A stretch of 64,000 nt of DNA from Nemophila menziesii. Lineage: Eukaryota; Streptophyta; Magnoliopsida; Boraginales; Hydrophyllaceae. This document shows, in pieces, positions 33,711 through 47,677 of this stretch (its first letter is position 1; the number at the start of each line of letters is the position of its first letter). A model generated the notes under the pieces. That model was not told the DNA's origin, made no database searches, and saw nothing but the letters and a program-made list of their open reading frames with translations. Both the position numbers and the translations under genes were made by a program. The stretch lies in NCBI GenBank assembly GCA_029959085.1, contig JARWIR010000011.1, positions 7,689,840 to 7,753,839 of the forward strand, read 5' to 3'.

Positions 33711-35225
33711 CCAAAAACTTTTTGACATAAGGTGTAGTGTTTATTGTACACTTGATCTTTGCATTAGATGTTCTTCAAATGGTGTACTTTATTGATCTAT
33801 GCACGCTTGATAAAACTTGTAGCATTATAAAATGTAATATTACATGTGGAACCTTTCTAAAATCTTGAAGGGACCTATAAAAGGAAAAATAAATTTCCCG
33901 CCAACCATCAGGAATACCTTCAAGATAATGTGATCCCCTACCTTAATTTGAATGTCCTTTTGTTTCGTATCAAACCAACACTTTTGACTATCATGAATCT
34001 GGTTCATGTAAATCATGATCAACATAACCTTAGCCTCGGTGTCTTTCAACTATTCAAATTCAAGTATTTTACTCTTTCTGATATCCAATTATAAAGGAGT
34101 AAGTAATATTTTCCCACGTAAGGTCTAAAGGCGCCATTTTGATAATTGCATGATAAATATTATGGTAGTCAAACTGAACTAGGGGTAGGTAACATTTCAC
34201 TTTCACACCATAGTTGATCACATAGTCCCTAAGAATATCTTCAAAAGATGTAATGGTCATCATAGTTGTTCATCAGATCAAGGGTGGAAGACCATACTCA
34301 ACCCTTACTATACCCCAAGGCTCGTAAAAGACTTCTCAAAAATCTATATCTGAACTTTGTATCACGATCTGAAATAACCTTTTATGGTACATCATGTTAC
34401 GTTCACAACCTCATCCATAGATAACTTAGCCAACTTCTTTACATCGAAATATGTTTATACTAGCAAATATTGTGGTGATTTGGTTAAACCGTGGAAAATC
34501 ATTCAAACTGAATTTAACCAGTCCATGGATTTCTGAAAACCCACAACAAATCCATGTATACAATGTATTGTTTCCAAATTTGGATACTCATAGGATGCAA
34601 CAAGCCCTTGGGTTTTGTATTCAAATATTATTTAATCAATTCTGGCACATGAAACTCAGACTCACTTATTAAATTACATCAATACATCCTTGTCAATTTG
34701 TGTATTAGAGTCTTTCACATCAACTAACTACATGAGAATCAGTTCCACGGTTGAATCTCGTACTTGTGCCTTACTTATGTTATTAAGTTAGGTTGACTCA
34801 ATTAGTAAAAATAGGCCATGCTATTCCTTACAAGCTTTAAGGTTACTTCAAGTTACGATCTCTCAGACTTCCTAACTTACCCGTCTTGGTCAGGTACAAA
34901 AGGCATGATGATTATAGCATCTTCTACTATATTTGCTCGACAAGGGTGATAGGAAATTATGATACCATTATCATGAATACAATTAAGCCACCTTCTCGAC
35001 ATCATATTAAACTTCAATGTAATTTTTTTAAGGCTTAGATAGTTCATGTAGAAATCTAAAGACATTTCTTAAAAAATTATTAATCCAAATTTTGAGGGTT
35101 AATACTAATACAGTTATATCCAAGTCACATGTTGGGTAGTTTATCTCATTGTCTTGTAATTGTCATATAGTTTATGCAATCACCTTTCTATTTTACATCA
35201 AAACAAAACCTAACCATGTGTGGGA
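33711..35225 (-). pseudogene. Ty3/gypsy pol relic (RNase H, integrase), unit B
   Basis: Same relic as 2641-3905 but with the integrase C-terminal segment kept at 34049-33840: IKVGDHIILKVF, then FIGPFKILERF, matching the family QVGD.V.LKVSP and F.GPFEILER (GPY/F module) pattern. The integrase core end is at 34263-34069 and RNase H at about 35220-34877. Stops between the segments make it non-functional. Confidence 0.86.
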
Positions 35226-36521
<1,296 letters not shown>

Positions 36522-36900
36522 TCAAAGATTGAGTGATAAATCAACGCATGATTCTTCATATTTGTTGTTGCTCGTCATCATTACAACTTCAATTGAGTGA
36601 GCTAAAGATGAAGGAATTGCAATTGAAGGACCTCCATTTGTGGCTCCTCTTATAGACAGACTTCTTATTACCCTATTGGATAGGAATGGGGAAAGAAAAG
36701 AATTGTTAAGATGTGATGATAGTTAGGATGAGGATGTATAGTCGGTTGTGTATTTTCTCACCCAAGCTCTTCTTATTTTCAATTTTCATGCTTGCTCTCT
36801 CCTCTCTATGGGAATTTTGATGCCCACCAAGTGCTTGTATACTGTTAAACTCTCTTGAGAAATACCTGCAAGGATACACTCTTTCATTGTTGGGGTCCAT
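36522..36900 (-). pseudogene. C2H2 (QALGGH-type) zinc finger / EAR repressor pseudogene, unit B
   Basis: Homologue of 5111-5489. The start MDPNNER is at 36900 and the finger reads YPCRYFSREF then QALGGHQNSH, keeping the canonical QALGGH that unit A has changed but sharing the Cys-to-Phe loss of the second zinc ligand. The leading frame ends at a TAA (36706). The downstream tail, in another frame, ends CVDLSLNL with a stop at 36522-36524, an EAR motif. Many other tail residues are the same as in A. The TATA box TATATAAA is at 36964-36971 on the minus strand. Confidence 0.75.
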
Positions 36901-36963
36901 ATTCTTTACAAAAAAAATATTGAAGCTCAAATTGATATATTTTAGAATAGACTTGATGAATAG

Positions 36964-36971
36964 TTTATATA
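36964..36971 (-). promoter_or_regulatory. TATA box of the zinc-finger relic, unit B
   Basis: Same TATATAAA in the same context as 5553-5560, 64 bp upstream of the chosen ATG. Confidence 0.6.
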
Positions 36972-37030
36972 GGGATTAAAGATCATTCCGACGGTATAGT
37001 CTTACACATTTATTTTGGGAGGTAAGTTTA

Positions 37031-37801
37031 ATGATGTAGTCAAATTATCAAAAGGTGTAATATTAATTGTGAAACTTTACTTTATTCATTTAAATTAATG
37101 ACATACAACAATGCTTATCTATTCCTTATCACTAAAAAATTGTTCTATGAAATAGTTGTCATTTTTATTTGTTTATAAATTTTGATACACATTTTATTAA
37201 TGTGTGTGATTTTGACTATATTTAAAGCTTGTCTCAATTTTAATATAAATTTGTACTAAACATCATATATATTATTCGTATGAATATCCAAATGTGTTTG
37301 GATTCCGAGATCCATTCTATTTATTTACAATATCAGTATTGAGAGATAGATATCTATTTTATATTATCTACTTTATGACCACAAATAGTTACTACATATA
37401 TGCATTAAAAGAAAGCAAGAAAAGTAATTAGCCGTAGCAAGCACCTACTAGTATAATAATTCTAATATGTGTCGTAGCCCATATTTTGGGCAGGTTTAAA
37501 GTGCTAGCATTCAGAGAATTAATAGTTGAAATAACCATATGTTATTGAAGAGGATAAAGACACCAAGCGTATGATAAGTAATTTTCAAGACAAGTCTTTT
37601 CCATAAAATATGTTGCTAAGTTCTTTGTACTAGAAATATACTTTAAATTCTATAAGGGACGATCACCATTTATTTTTATTAATATTAGTGTTAGTTTCTT
37701 ATGTCGTAATTGGAGAACAAATAAAGTGTATAACATTTATTGCATCTTTTTCGATGGTAATGCTACATAATTTAGGTTGCTTCCAAACTTCATTGTGGAC
37801 A
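37031..37801. other. Intergenic AT-rich stretch, unit B
   Basis: Counterpart of 5620-6395; nothing recognised. Confidence 0.45.
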
Positions 37802-37996
37802 ACATTGGATTTAATAACAAATTAGGATATATAAGAATTTTTGCAGGCATTTTTATTGATTATCTTTCCATAAGAATCCTTAGAAATTACAGATAATGCA
37901 TCTTCACCATCCTTAAATCTCGTATCCACACTATCTTCAAAGTAACCTAACCCAATGTGAAAACATTAACATAATTACTTCCTCTAAATTAAGATC
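37802..37996 (+). repeat. Left direct repeat flanking the plastid-like insert, unit B
   Basis: Counterpart of 6396-6590. Confidence 0.92.
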
Positions 37997-38186
37997 GAGG
38001 GCCCATCTCCGTCCAGCCCGAGTAAACCTTTCCAGCCTCCGTTACCTTTTGGAAGGCCTACGCCCTATAGAACTGTCTACCTAAGGCTGTCCCTTGGCCC
38101 GTAGGTCCTGACACAAGGTTAGAATTCTAGCTCTTCCAGAGTTGTATCTCACTGATGTCTTGGGCCCCCCGAAAGGAGTCCTTCTT
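37997..38186 (-). pseudogene. Nuclear plastid DNA insert: partial 23S rRNA gene, unit B
   Basis: Counterpart of 6591-6780, same length and same flanks, with a few private substitutions (for example CCTAAGGCTG for CCTGAGGCTG and CCCGAAAGG for CCCGGAAGG). It was in place before the 30-kb duplication. Confidence 0.85.
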
Positions 38187-38380
38187 ACATTGGATTTAGA
38201 AACAAGTTAGGATATATAAGAAGATTTGCAGGCATTTTCATTGATTATGTTCCCATAAGAATCCCTAGAAATTATAGATAATGCATCTTCACCATCCTTA
38301 AATCTTGTATCCACACTAACTTCAAAGTAACCTAATCCATTTGAAAACATTAACATAATTAGTTCTTCTAAATTAAGATC
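38187..38380 (+). repeat. Right direct repeat flanking the plastid-like insert, unit B
   Basis: Counterpart of 6781-6974. Confidence 0.92.
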
Positions 38381-38428
38381 ATATAGTTTATATTCATGCT
38401 GATATGAATCATTAACATAATTAATTTA

Positions 38429-41400
38429 GATAATAAAGGTAATTTGTTACATATAACACTTAACAAATTAGATTATGTCGATCGGTGTAATTCAATGCAT
38501 GTTTTTTTCGAATTACACATATGATCCATATGTTTAGAATAAAATTTCTTTTATGGTATCCTAATACCTATATTTGCATATTTATTAACCAATAAGTTTA
38601 TCCATTTGTGAGACCATGTTATCTCATTATCCTCAAAGCATTATTTTAGATAATATGGAAGCCAATATGTCATAGTCCACTAGAATAAAAAATATATATG
38701 TTATATTGTCTCTTTTTTCTCATGATAGATCTAGAAAAGTTTATCACTTACACGCTTCTTTTTATAAATATTTACATAACCATGGAAATCATTATTATAT
38801 TCTCTCTATTATAGGTGTATGTATTTTTTATTTTATTTTGAAGTCTGTTGATTTTTATAGAAATATATATCATTTAAATTTGAGGTTGTAATACATTAAA
38901 GTACTTCAAGTAATATGTAGACTACGTTATCATACAATGTATGATAATTAGTCTTTGGTTGGTATTAGACCTTCTTATATTTGGGTAAAATGATCCTATT
39001 CTTAGTGTCTTGCATTTTAATATTTTTTTTATTATTATATCTACTCATTTTCCATGGAATTTTCTTTTTAACATGAAAATACTTGATGTTTAAATTCCTA
39101 CATTATTAAGTACACAAAATTTACTTTAGTTAATAAAAGTATTCTTAACATCTAATTGGTCTTATTTAATCTATATATAAGTTAAGTATATTAACCTTTT
39201 CCCTATTACAAATAATCAATCTAGCGTGTATAAGTAAGAAGTATCTTCCTTCTAACACACTTCTTTGAAACCATGATCGATGGATACTAATAATACTAAC
39301 GATATATACCACCCAATATACCACCCATGAAGTGGCGTGATTTGGTTGGAAGTAAATCGTTTATTTATTTATATACTCGATTTACTTCCAACCATATCAC
39401 GCCACGTCATGGGTGGTATGAATTTGGGTGGTATATATCATTACTCTAATAATAATTGTATTGTGTAAGTATATATTTATGGATGTAAATACATTTGATA
39501 ATATTTGTTGTTAAACTATCAAGATTAACTAACATATTCATGATTTCTTATCAATAAGGGAAAGTTTAAGTAACCCAAGGTTTTTAGACACTACTCTTTC
39601 TGTGTATGTTTTCTTAAAGAGTAATTTATTACTAATTCAATGAATGTTACGTGTCCACCATAAATATAAAATAAAACAGTTGATCATCCTACATGTTTCG
39701 ATTGGTAATAGAAAAGGTTAAAAATTGAGCATGTTGCTAAAAAGAGTATACATGATTAAAGAGATAGTGATAGCCTTTTTCAGAGAGCATACTACCCTTC
39801 CACATTTATAATATTTTATTAGTGATTTCTACAATAGTATTAGCCACCTCAATCTTAGAATCAAAGATAAAAGTTGTAATTCTTAATTTTTTCCTAGGTC
39901 ACATGTTTCAAGAACCCTAATTTATCTTGTATATAATACAGTAGGTTATAATTATTGTTTATACAAAAATAATAGAACATTCATTTAGGATTAAGGATTG
40001 ACATGCATGACAATACATATTTAACATACTATTAAGATAATTTGCTTCATCTTTTTAATTCTTAATGACTAAAATTGAGTCTTTAGTAAAGAGAAGGTGG
40101 GGGGACCTTATCAGCAGACCTAATAGGTATATATATTTCAAATCTCTTTTTCCCACTTAATTTTTCATTTTTTCATCAAACTATTGATGGGTTTAGTGGT
40201 TAAGCTAAAATTGTATGGTCATAAAAGACATATTTGTCTAACTCATATATAAAAATTTATTGATTATCCAGGGCTTCAATTTAACACAATTTATTATATA
40301 CTTTTTCTGATAATGTTCACATCTCGTTTGTTCAATTTTGGTGATAATAAAATTTATACAACATGGCTTCAATGAAATTTGATTCATATAACAAAATTGT
40401 ATTGTAAGGTATTTATTCTTACTTGTTTATACACATAAATATTAGAGATCATCATATTTATAATTAAATATACATCATACTTGAGTCATTGGATTGTCAC
40501 TAATTAAAAACAATAATTAACATAAAACATAAAACTTTAAAAATTTCATCATAATCTAATTAAAGGCGTTTGGCAGCCATGGTAGTTATGGTGTGAAATA
40601 ACGGAGGTGGTGATGTTTTGTATATTGGAGAAAATGATATCGTTCAGGCGAGGCATTAGTTTTAAGTGACTTTGAGAGGTTGATCAAGGGTTTCTCCATG
40701 GTTTGTATATAGGTTGTGGGTCAGCCGATGCTCGTGGCTATGTTCTTCATATTGGATTGGTGGATATAACGTTGGTTGTTAGGTTTTTAGGTGTTAGTTT
40801 AGGCAATTAGTGGGTTTTCATGTCGTTTAAAGGTTTATTATTATGGTGGTGCATATTTAACATTTAATATTTCTTATGGTTTAGTGTATCGAGGTGGTTA
40901 CGGATATGACAAGAGCTAAGTGGTAGCCATGGCCCCATGGTTAAGATCGGCCAAGGTGTAATTCAAATCTAGAAATTTACATTATATAGGGTTATTAGGC
41001 GAGTTTTTTTCTCTCTCATTTGATAGGAGAAGAATATGTTCTTATATATATTTTTGTAGTAATAAAGTGATTATTTTACTATTATCAATTTGTTAACTTT
41101 TTTTAAAATGGCTCAATATACGTTGAAGCTATTTAAAAAGCATTGAGAATATTTAAAGTCACGAACAACAACTTATAAGTTAACACCAATTTATTTATAT
41201 AGAGAAAGAAGGTATCATAGGATCCATAGTTTAGGCAATAATAGACACATGGTTACACTAAGACTAAAGATCCGTTTATAGCAACAAATATTGAATTGTT
41301 ACACACGCACATGTAATAACGTAAAAACTAAACAAACATAATAGCAAATCTATTATGCCATTAAAGTTTCAAATACACTTATACATTTATTTATAAAATT

Positions 41401-42326
41401 ACAAACCAATTTACAGTTTACAAAAAAAAAAAATATTCAAATTAAGACATGACTATACTTGGTAATATTCTAAATGGTGTTAATCCAAAAAGTATTTATA
41501 TATCAAGTGTGTGACCCAAATATCTTAATCAATTGAAGTTTAACCAACTGCCCCATATTTTATACCTTCTTTGCACTACACAAATTTGACTCTTAAGCAA
41601 AACTTTTATTTAAAACCATTAATAGAGTAATAGTTTTTGTATGTGTTGCTTAAAGTTAATAGCTTTTGTAACTGTTTTTGTAAATTGTTGCATTATGCAG
41701 CAATAGTACGTTATTTTTGTAAAAAAAATTCTTAATTCAGTTCTTGCAATGGTTATTTGCAATATGTTTTATACTGTTTCTTAACATTTCCTGCGATTTT
41801 TTCATAATGCTTTGTAAACCATAGGTTAACTTTCTTGTAATGATTTTTAATAATAGTATTTCATATAACTATTCATTCAGAATTATATATCATAATAAAA
41901 GATTGTGTCTAGTGGTCATAAGTAATTCGTAATCCTAATCTAATCCAAGATAGAACCACCCAAGTATAATGTGAAATGATTTAAATTTTAACAAATAATA
42001 AAAAATTTGCTTGATGTAATAGAACCATTGATTTATGATTAAGAAATGCGTAGCAAGTTAAACGATTATAAAGTCATGTGTAATGATTTTTTCTATTTTA
42101 TAACAGTTTCTAAATGTTGCACGATAATCAAAATATTATGGTGACGACAGACAATTCTAAGTGAAATATCCCTATTCATGTTATCATTCTAAATCAAGTT
42201 AAGTTAATAATTAGAGTTACCTCTTGAAACAAAAACCGCATGGAGATTAAAAAAGTTTATAATTCTAATAAAGAATATACATGTATATAGTTCTTGAAAA
42301 AAATGATTTAAAAAAGATTGAATCGG
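38429..42326. other. Unit B-specific block
   Basis: Homology with unit A stops after ATTAATTTA (A 7022, B 38428) and resumes near 42327 at TTTGAACCT. The block has no recognised gene. It contains the palindromic MITE at 39296-39445. A less AT-rich patch at 40560-41000 includes a TGGTTAAGATCGG and an ATTCAAATC about 20 bp later, weakly like Pol III A and B boxes. In unit A a gypsy relic takes this place. Confidence 0.6.
39296..39445. mobile_element. Palindromic MITE (150 bp, 9-bp flanking repeat)
   Basis: Arms of about 60 bp (ATATATACCACCCAATATAC, later GGCGTGATTTGGTTGGAAGT) are inverted on the right side around a spacer of about 20 bp, with few mismatches. A perfect 9-bp direct repeat CTAATAATA lies on each side (39287-39295 and 39446-39454). 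A 9-bp duplication points to the Mutator superfamily. It is too short to encode anything. Confidence 0.82.
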
Positions 42327-44020
42327 ATTTGAACCTGCAAAGTAGAATTGTTATGTAATTATCATGAAAAGATTTATAGGTTATTTTTGGGGATGCAAAT
42401 CCAAAAACATAAAAAATGGGTTGAGTGAAAACATCGTCAAGTGAAACTCAAGCTATAGGGAGATTTGTTGATGGAATGTGAGGAGAGAGTCAAAAACTCA
42501 CTTTCCATTATCCAAATTTACATATCATACCGTCCCTAAACTGACATTACAACCATGAATACCTTAGAATTTAAAAACTACTTCGTTGAGGAACAATGAT
42601 ACAATTAGTGTGTAGTTATGTGAATCGTTGGGTACTATATTAGGACCTATGATCACCATATAGCCTCCATATCAAACTAAGTAAATATCTATCACTCTGG
42701 CATTGTAATGTTAATATGTACTTGAATCTATAAAATGGTGATTGTCCGTATATTAGGCGTGTGTGCATTACTTCTTTAATATTACTGTATGAGACATGTT
42801 AGAATACCTTCTCTAGGATCATTCATTGTTTTCTACTTCATCATCTTCTTCTATATTTATTTGAGACTACCCTACCGTTCTTATCTTTATTATGTTTGGA
42901 CGACACAATTTTGAGTTGGGGGTCTTGATGTCTGCATATATGTGATAAAATAATCTACTGCATAATTACCAGGTTTTCCCCCATTTCTTTATGTTTTACA
43001 CTTCTTTGTCTAGTTTTAGGTGTTTCATTATTTTTAGAGATTTTGTATGTAATATGTGTGTTATTTGTGTAGCACTTAAGTATTTGGAAGCTAACACACC
43101 TTGAGATGATGTTAAGGAGTGAAGAAACCAAGAAAACCCCTTATTCATGGTAAAAAGGGAAACTTTAGATAGACTTTGGAAGTAAAAGTTAATTTGTCAT
43201 GACATGAAGACGCCTAGTATTTTTAATACTACAGAAAATCGACAACGGATTTGAAGGATCCCTTTTAAATCGGGAAAGGTTTTTGAATTGCAGTTGTTTT
43301 GATACCAAGATCACTGGATTTGGAGTTGTAACGAAGATGTTACGAATTATACAAATTCAATGGGCCAACCAGTCTACTATTTTAGGAAAACGAGTTTTAG
43401 TTGGTTTCTAAATCTAATACCTAGTCCTTATCCCTAATTTTATCCAAATTTATAGATATATTCACTTTTACCTTAATAAAATCATCCCTTCTCAGTCCCT
43501 ATTACATATTAAACCTAGAATTATCAGGATTAAGTGAGAAGAAGAGAATGAGTTGGAAGTTGTTCATGTCATTCTAAGCCTTCCCGTGATCAGTTTTCAA
43601 CAATTAGTATAGTATACTTATTTTTTTTCTTTTGAACATGAATATGATATTTTTAGTTCTTTTTTGTTCCTTCCTTAGTATGAACTAAATCTATTTAGCT
43701 TCAGAATAACATAAGGGGTATGAATCCTATACTTGTTTTATATGTTATTTGAATTAGGGATTTATGTTTGAATATATTTTTTGTGAAAGCTCTATATTAT
43801 GTACTTTGTTTTAATGTTTTTATTTCTTGCGATGCACAACGTGTATGATTACCCCATTAGTAGTTGGATTGTCACCAATTCAATTATAGAAACATCACAT
43901 ATATAGTCATCTAGTCTGTGATAGTGATTCTGACAGGCTTGCCTAATTAGATAGTTAATAAGGTTTAAGTTAACAATCGATCACTGCGTAGGGTCTCCTT
44001 ACCCACGTCCCCTAGTAACT
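42327..44020 (+). mobile_element. Degenerate LTR-retrotransposon noncoding sequence, unit B
   Basis: Counterpart of A 9018-10515 plus 12084-12285, uninterrupted here because the Harbinger-like element is absent. It joins at about 44020 directly to the truncated CACTA element. Confidence 0.4.
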
Positions 44021-45600
44021 AACCTTTCTTCGGATCCCATCTAGACTAACTACATAATGGACACTTGTCGAGTAATTCATTCTCTTTTCAACTTTTGCAT
44101 TCCTCGTAAGACTCAGGAAAATTGTGAGGTTTGGGAAAAACACGACCCACCAATTCTAAGAGATCGGTGAAAGATGTATTAGTCCACTTGTTCTTCATCT
44201 TTATGTACATAAGACTGCAATTAAATTCAATGAACTCATCATTGTATATCCAAGTTATAATTCGGTCTCCAATTTCTCAAACAAAGCTTTGAAACTTCCA
44301 CGGCTTGTTTGATGTGCGTCTCTCATCTCGGTTTCACCTAAATGACAACCAACATCGCAACTGAGTCTCAAATCGTCATACACATTCAACATTTCATTTT
44401 CATAATTTGGTACAGATTGTTTGGGAATTACTAATTTCTCACTGTGTTTTGTCCATACCTCATGAGTGGACAAAAACACGTGACATAGAAAGTGACGCCT
44501 AACATTTGGGTTTGACATCGACGATTATATAACCATTAAAACCATCTTTCTTTTCAAAAAAAGCGATAAAATCTTCTAAAATTTAAATATATTTTTCCGT
44601 AACAAGATCACGTATTTTAATTCAACTCTTATCAATACTTGAAACCACTTTTAATAACAAATATAACTAACCAACTACAAAAATATATTAAGAAAATAAA
44701 TAATTATCACAAGTCAATGAATAAATTAATGAAAATTACAACCCAATGAACAAATAAATAACAATTACAAAACGATGAATGAATAAAAATTACCAATAAA
44801 TAAAAAAAATTACAAACCAATAAATGAATAAACAAGTTCGTATAACTAATTAAACAACTACAAAAATAAATACATGAACATATGCATAATTTACAACATC
44901 TTAATCAAAAAGACAATCATAAAACAAGTATATATTAACCTATTCAAATCTTATAGCATGTAATTCAAAATTATAATTAAAAATTGAAAAAATTTGAATT
45001 TTATAAAAAATACCTTTATTTAGTTGGAGAAATTGAAGATTGACCATGCCCCACCATGAAAATGAACCTGATAATGGTGTAACAAGTATTTATTACCCTA
45101 ATCAAATATTATAGCATGTAATTCATAATTATAATAAAAAAGTCAAAATCTAAAAAGTTTGAATTTCTTCGAAAATACCTTGATTTGGTTGGAGAAATTG
45201 AAAATTGACCTTATCTGACCTTAAATATAGACTAAGGAATGGTGTAAGATGATTGGAGAAGCTAGTGGTAATGATTAAACCATACAGGAGGTAGGGTTTT
45301 GAGAGAAAGTAGGAGAACAATATTTTGTTGTTGTATTTTCTTGTTACAAAAACTCGCGGGCTTTTTAAAATATGTTTTTTATTTAGCAAAAAAATAATTT
45401 CTTTTTTAAAAAAATTTAATAACAAAAAACAAGATTAGTAATGAATTTCAAATTTTTTAGTGTCGAAACCGCGGTGTCGTTAACATTAAATCTTATTTGC
45501 GACAATTTTATTCGTCACTAATCAGGTTTCGTCTCTATTTACCATTACTTGCGACAAGTTGCGCTTCGTTGCTAAACTAAAGAACGAATATGTAGTAGTG
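44021..45600 (-). mobile_element. Truncated CACTA element, unit B
   Basis: Matches A 15945-17633 and ends in the same terminal TGTAGTAGTG. The other terminus and about 1.16 kb of the element are missing, removed by the deletion that also took A 12.3-14.8 kb. A second internal loss near 45410 takes out a CGTCGC-rich stretch. It cannot transpose. Confidence 0.87.
44037..44518 (-). pseudogene. CACTA transposase (Tnp2-like) fragment, unit B
   Basis: The segment 44518-44255 encodes the transposase-associated region (RRHFLCHVF, HEVWTKHSEKLV, NVYDDLRLSCD) and stays open longer than in unit A (87 codons). Below it a second frame keeps the WTN.SFTDLLEL-like segment. The rest of the transposase is deleted. 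Confidence 0.75.
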
Positions 45601-45603
45601 TGT

Positions 45604-47362
45604 ACAATTGAATGTACAAGTCATGTCGTGATATCTTCTATCATTGAACTTAACTTCGATTATATTGTTCCATTATTGATCGATTTATTTTTATGTTAAT
45701 GTATTCAATTTCTTGGATAATGGGGATTCTAGATATGTGTAAGGTCGTAGTTCGAGTCACCCACTGATAAATTTAACTATATATTGTAATTATTAAGTAT
45801 TACTAATTGAGATTAATTTCTTTAAAAAATTTATGTAGGAGTTGATTATTTTTCCAATTCAGACACATTCTTTGAATTTAATTGAAATTATCTTGAGGAT
45901 TATAAGTCTTTATTGAGACAAGATAATAATAACTCTAGACAACATACCAAGCATATGAAACATCAATACAAGTACATAATTTTCCATATAATCTATTTAT
46001 TCATTAGTATAACAACGCTTCGAGGTAATATATCTCTTCACTTTTTTCCTTTATCCTCAACTGATTTCATTTTAATGTAGTGAGGACACTACAATGATTA
46101 ACTTCAGGGGGTGGAATTAAAATATTGAAACATATTTAGGAAGTAAATTCAAAATTGACTAGTTTATTTTCATGACCCCATAAGAAATACATAATTGTAG
46201 TAACAAAACTAAGATTTAAGTTTGGAGATACAATAAAAATTTGAAATTGTCTCGAGATTAGTAGTTAATAAAAGTGTTACACCTTGATGATATATAATAT
46301 TCCTTGATTATAAAAATATTTTAATATTTATAATTTGAGCATGATTGAGTATATATGAAGGATTAATTTATAAAGTAAGAAAACTTGTTTTTTTTTTTAA
46401 AATTTACTTGTTTTATTTGAGTCTTTGTTCTTATATGTGATAAAAATAACTAATAAGTATTATAGTCCCACATAATGTAATTTTGTAAATCATACCAATA
46501 AAACTGGTACTTAACTCTTGTCTACACTAACATTGAGATACCTTTCACTAAATGTATATGTTTTACCTTCTTAGAAAGTCTTTCTTGGAAACTAAGTGGT
46601 AAATTCTTATTATCAAGGATTATGAAAAATACGTGTTAAATTGATGCATTAATATTTTTGGTGCTTGCATTCACAAAAATTATTGGTGTATTGAGTTAGT
46701 TGTATACTCACACATAAATTTCATGATAGTAAAAAAAATCTCGATATCTAGGATTATCGATCTCAAAACTCGTTAAATAGATATAATATGTGTGTACTTT
46801 ATAATATTGCATTCAAAAGACCCCGAACATGAAAATATATATGAAATGAATGTGAAAAGGTACAAATAAAATATATGCCATGGAAAAAAAGAACGATTTA
46901 GATGAAGCCTCTAATAAAGAATTGTGAAAAAAGTTTGGGACAACACAAATATAAATTTAAATAAACTCATATTCGACCTTATTTGTACGAAAAGTGTTAT
47001 CTAAGTAATAAGAAATAATTAGCCATAACTTATTGACCCATTTATGGATCGAATATATTGTTGTTTGTATTACAAATAGAAACATCATGTTAAAGTCAAA
47101 CAATATCCACTAGTGTTTCTATTTTATCATCTATCATTGTGTCTATTTGTGGTAAATCTTTATTAACAACTAATAGATTGCAAATGTAGATGGTCTTGAA
47201 ATAGAAGCATGAACACTAAATTTTATTAGATCCGAGATGATTATAAACTTTCTATTTTAGAGCAATTAGAATATCCTCTATGACATGCTTTTTAAGTAGA
47301 ATTCCTATAAATTTCCAATTGTTTAAGCTTGAGGACTATTGAATTACTGTTAATAACCTCTA
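45604..47362. other. AT-rich stretch with no recognised gene, unit B
   Basis: Counterpart of 17637-19392. Confidence 0.45.
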
Positions 47363-47677
47363 TTAGATTGTTATTAAAGTTGACCTCCTCATGTTATTTT
47401 TCTTATCATCCCTATATGCTTCCATATCAACATTATCAGCATGACTAGATAATCCCATATTAGCCACAAGTGTAAATGGTGTACCTAGTTTGAGTTGTTC
47501 CTGGAATCTATCATATCTAATATTCAGGTTATATTTTTGTGTCCACGATGAGCTTAGACTTGGTCTTTTGTTAACTTTTTTAGGTGGTCACTTCATCCAG
47601 TAAGCATGTCTCCTAAAATTATTGTGATTAAGGGTAACAAAACCTTCTGGTTTCTATTGAAATTTATCTACATCATG
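47363..47677 (-). pseudogene. Unrecognised coding relic, unit B copy (best kept)
   Basis: On the minus strand a single frame runs about 100 codons with only a TAG near the start and one TGA. Segments include KPEGFVTLNHNNFRRHAYWM before the TGA, then PPKKVNKRPSLSSSW, NLNIRYDRFQEQLKLG and TPFTLVANMGLSSHADN, ending in TAA. The even amino-acid use and near-open frame look like former coding sequence. The unit A copy is more damaged. I cannot name a family; a transposon protein or a host exon are both possible. Confidence 0.4.
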
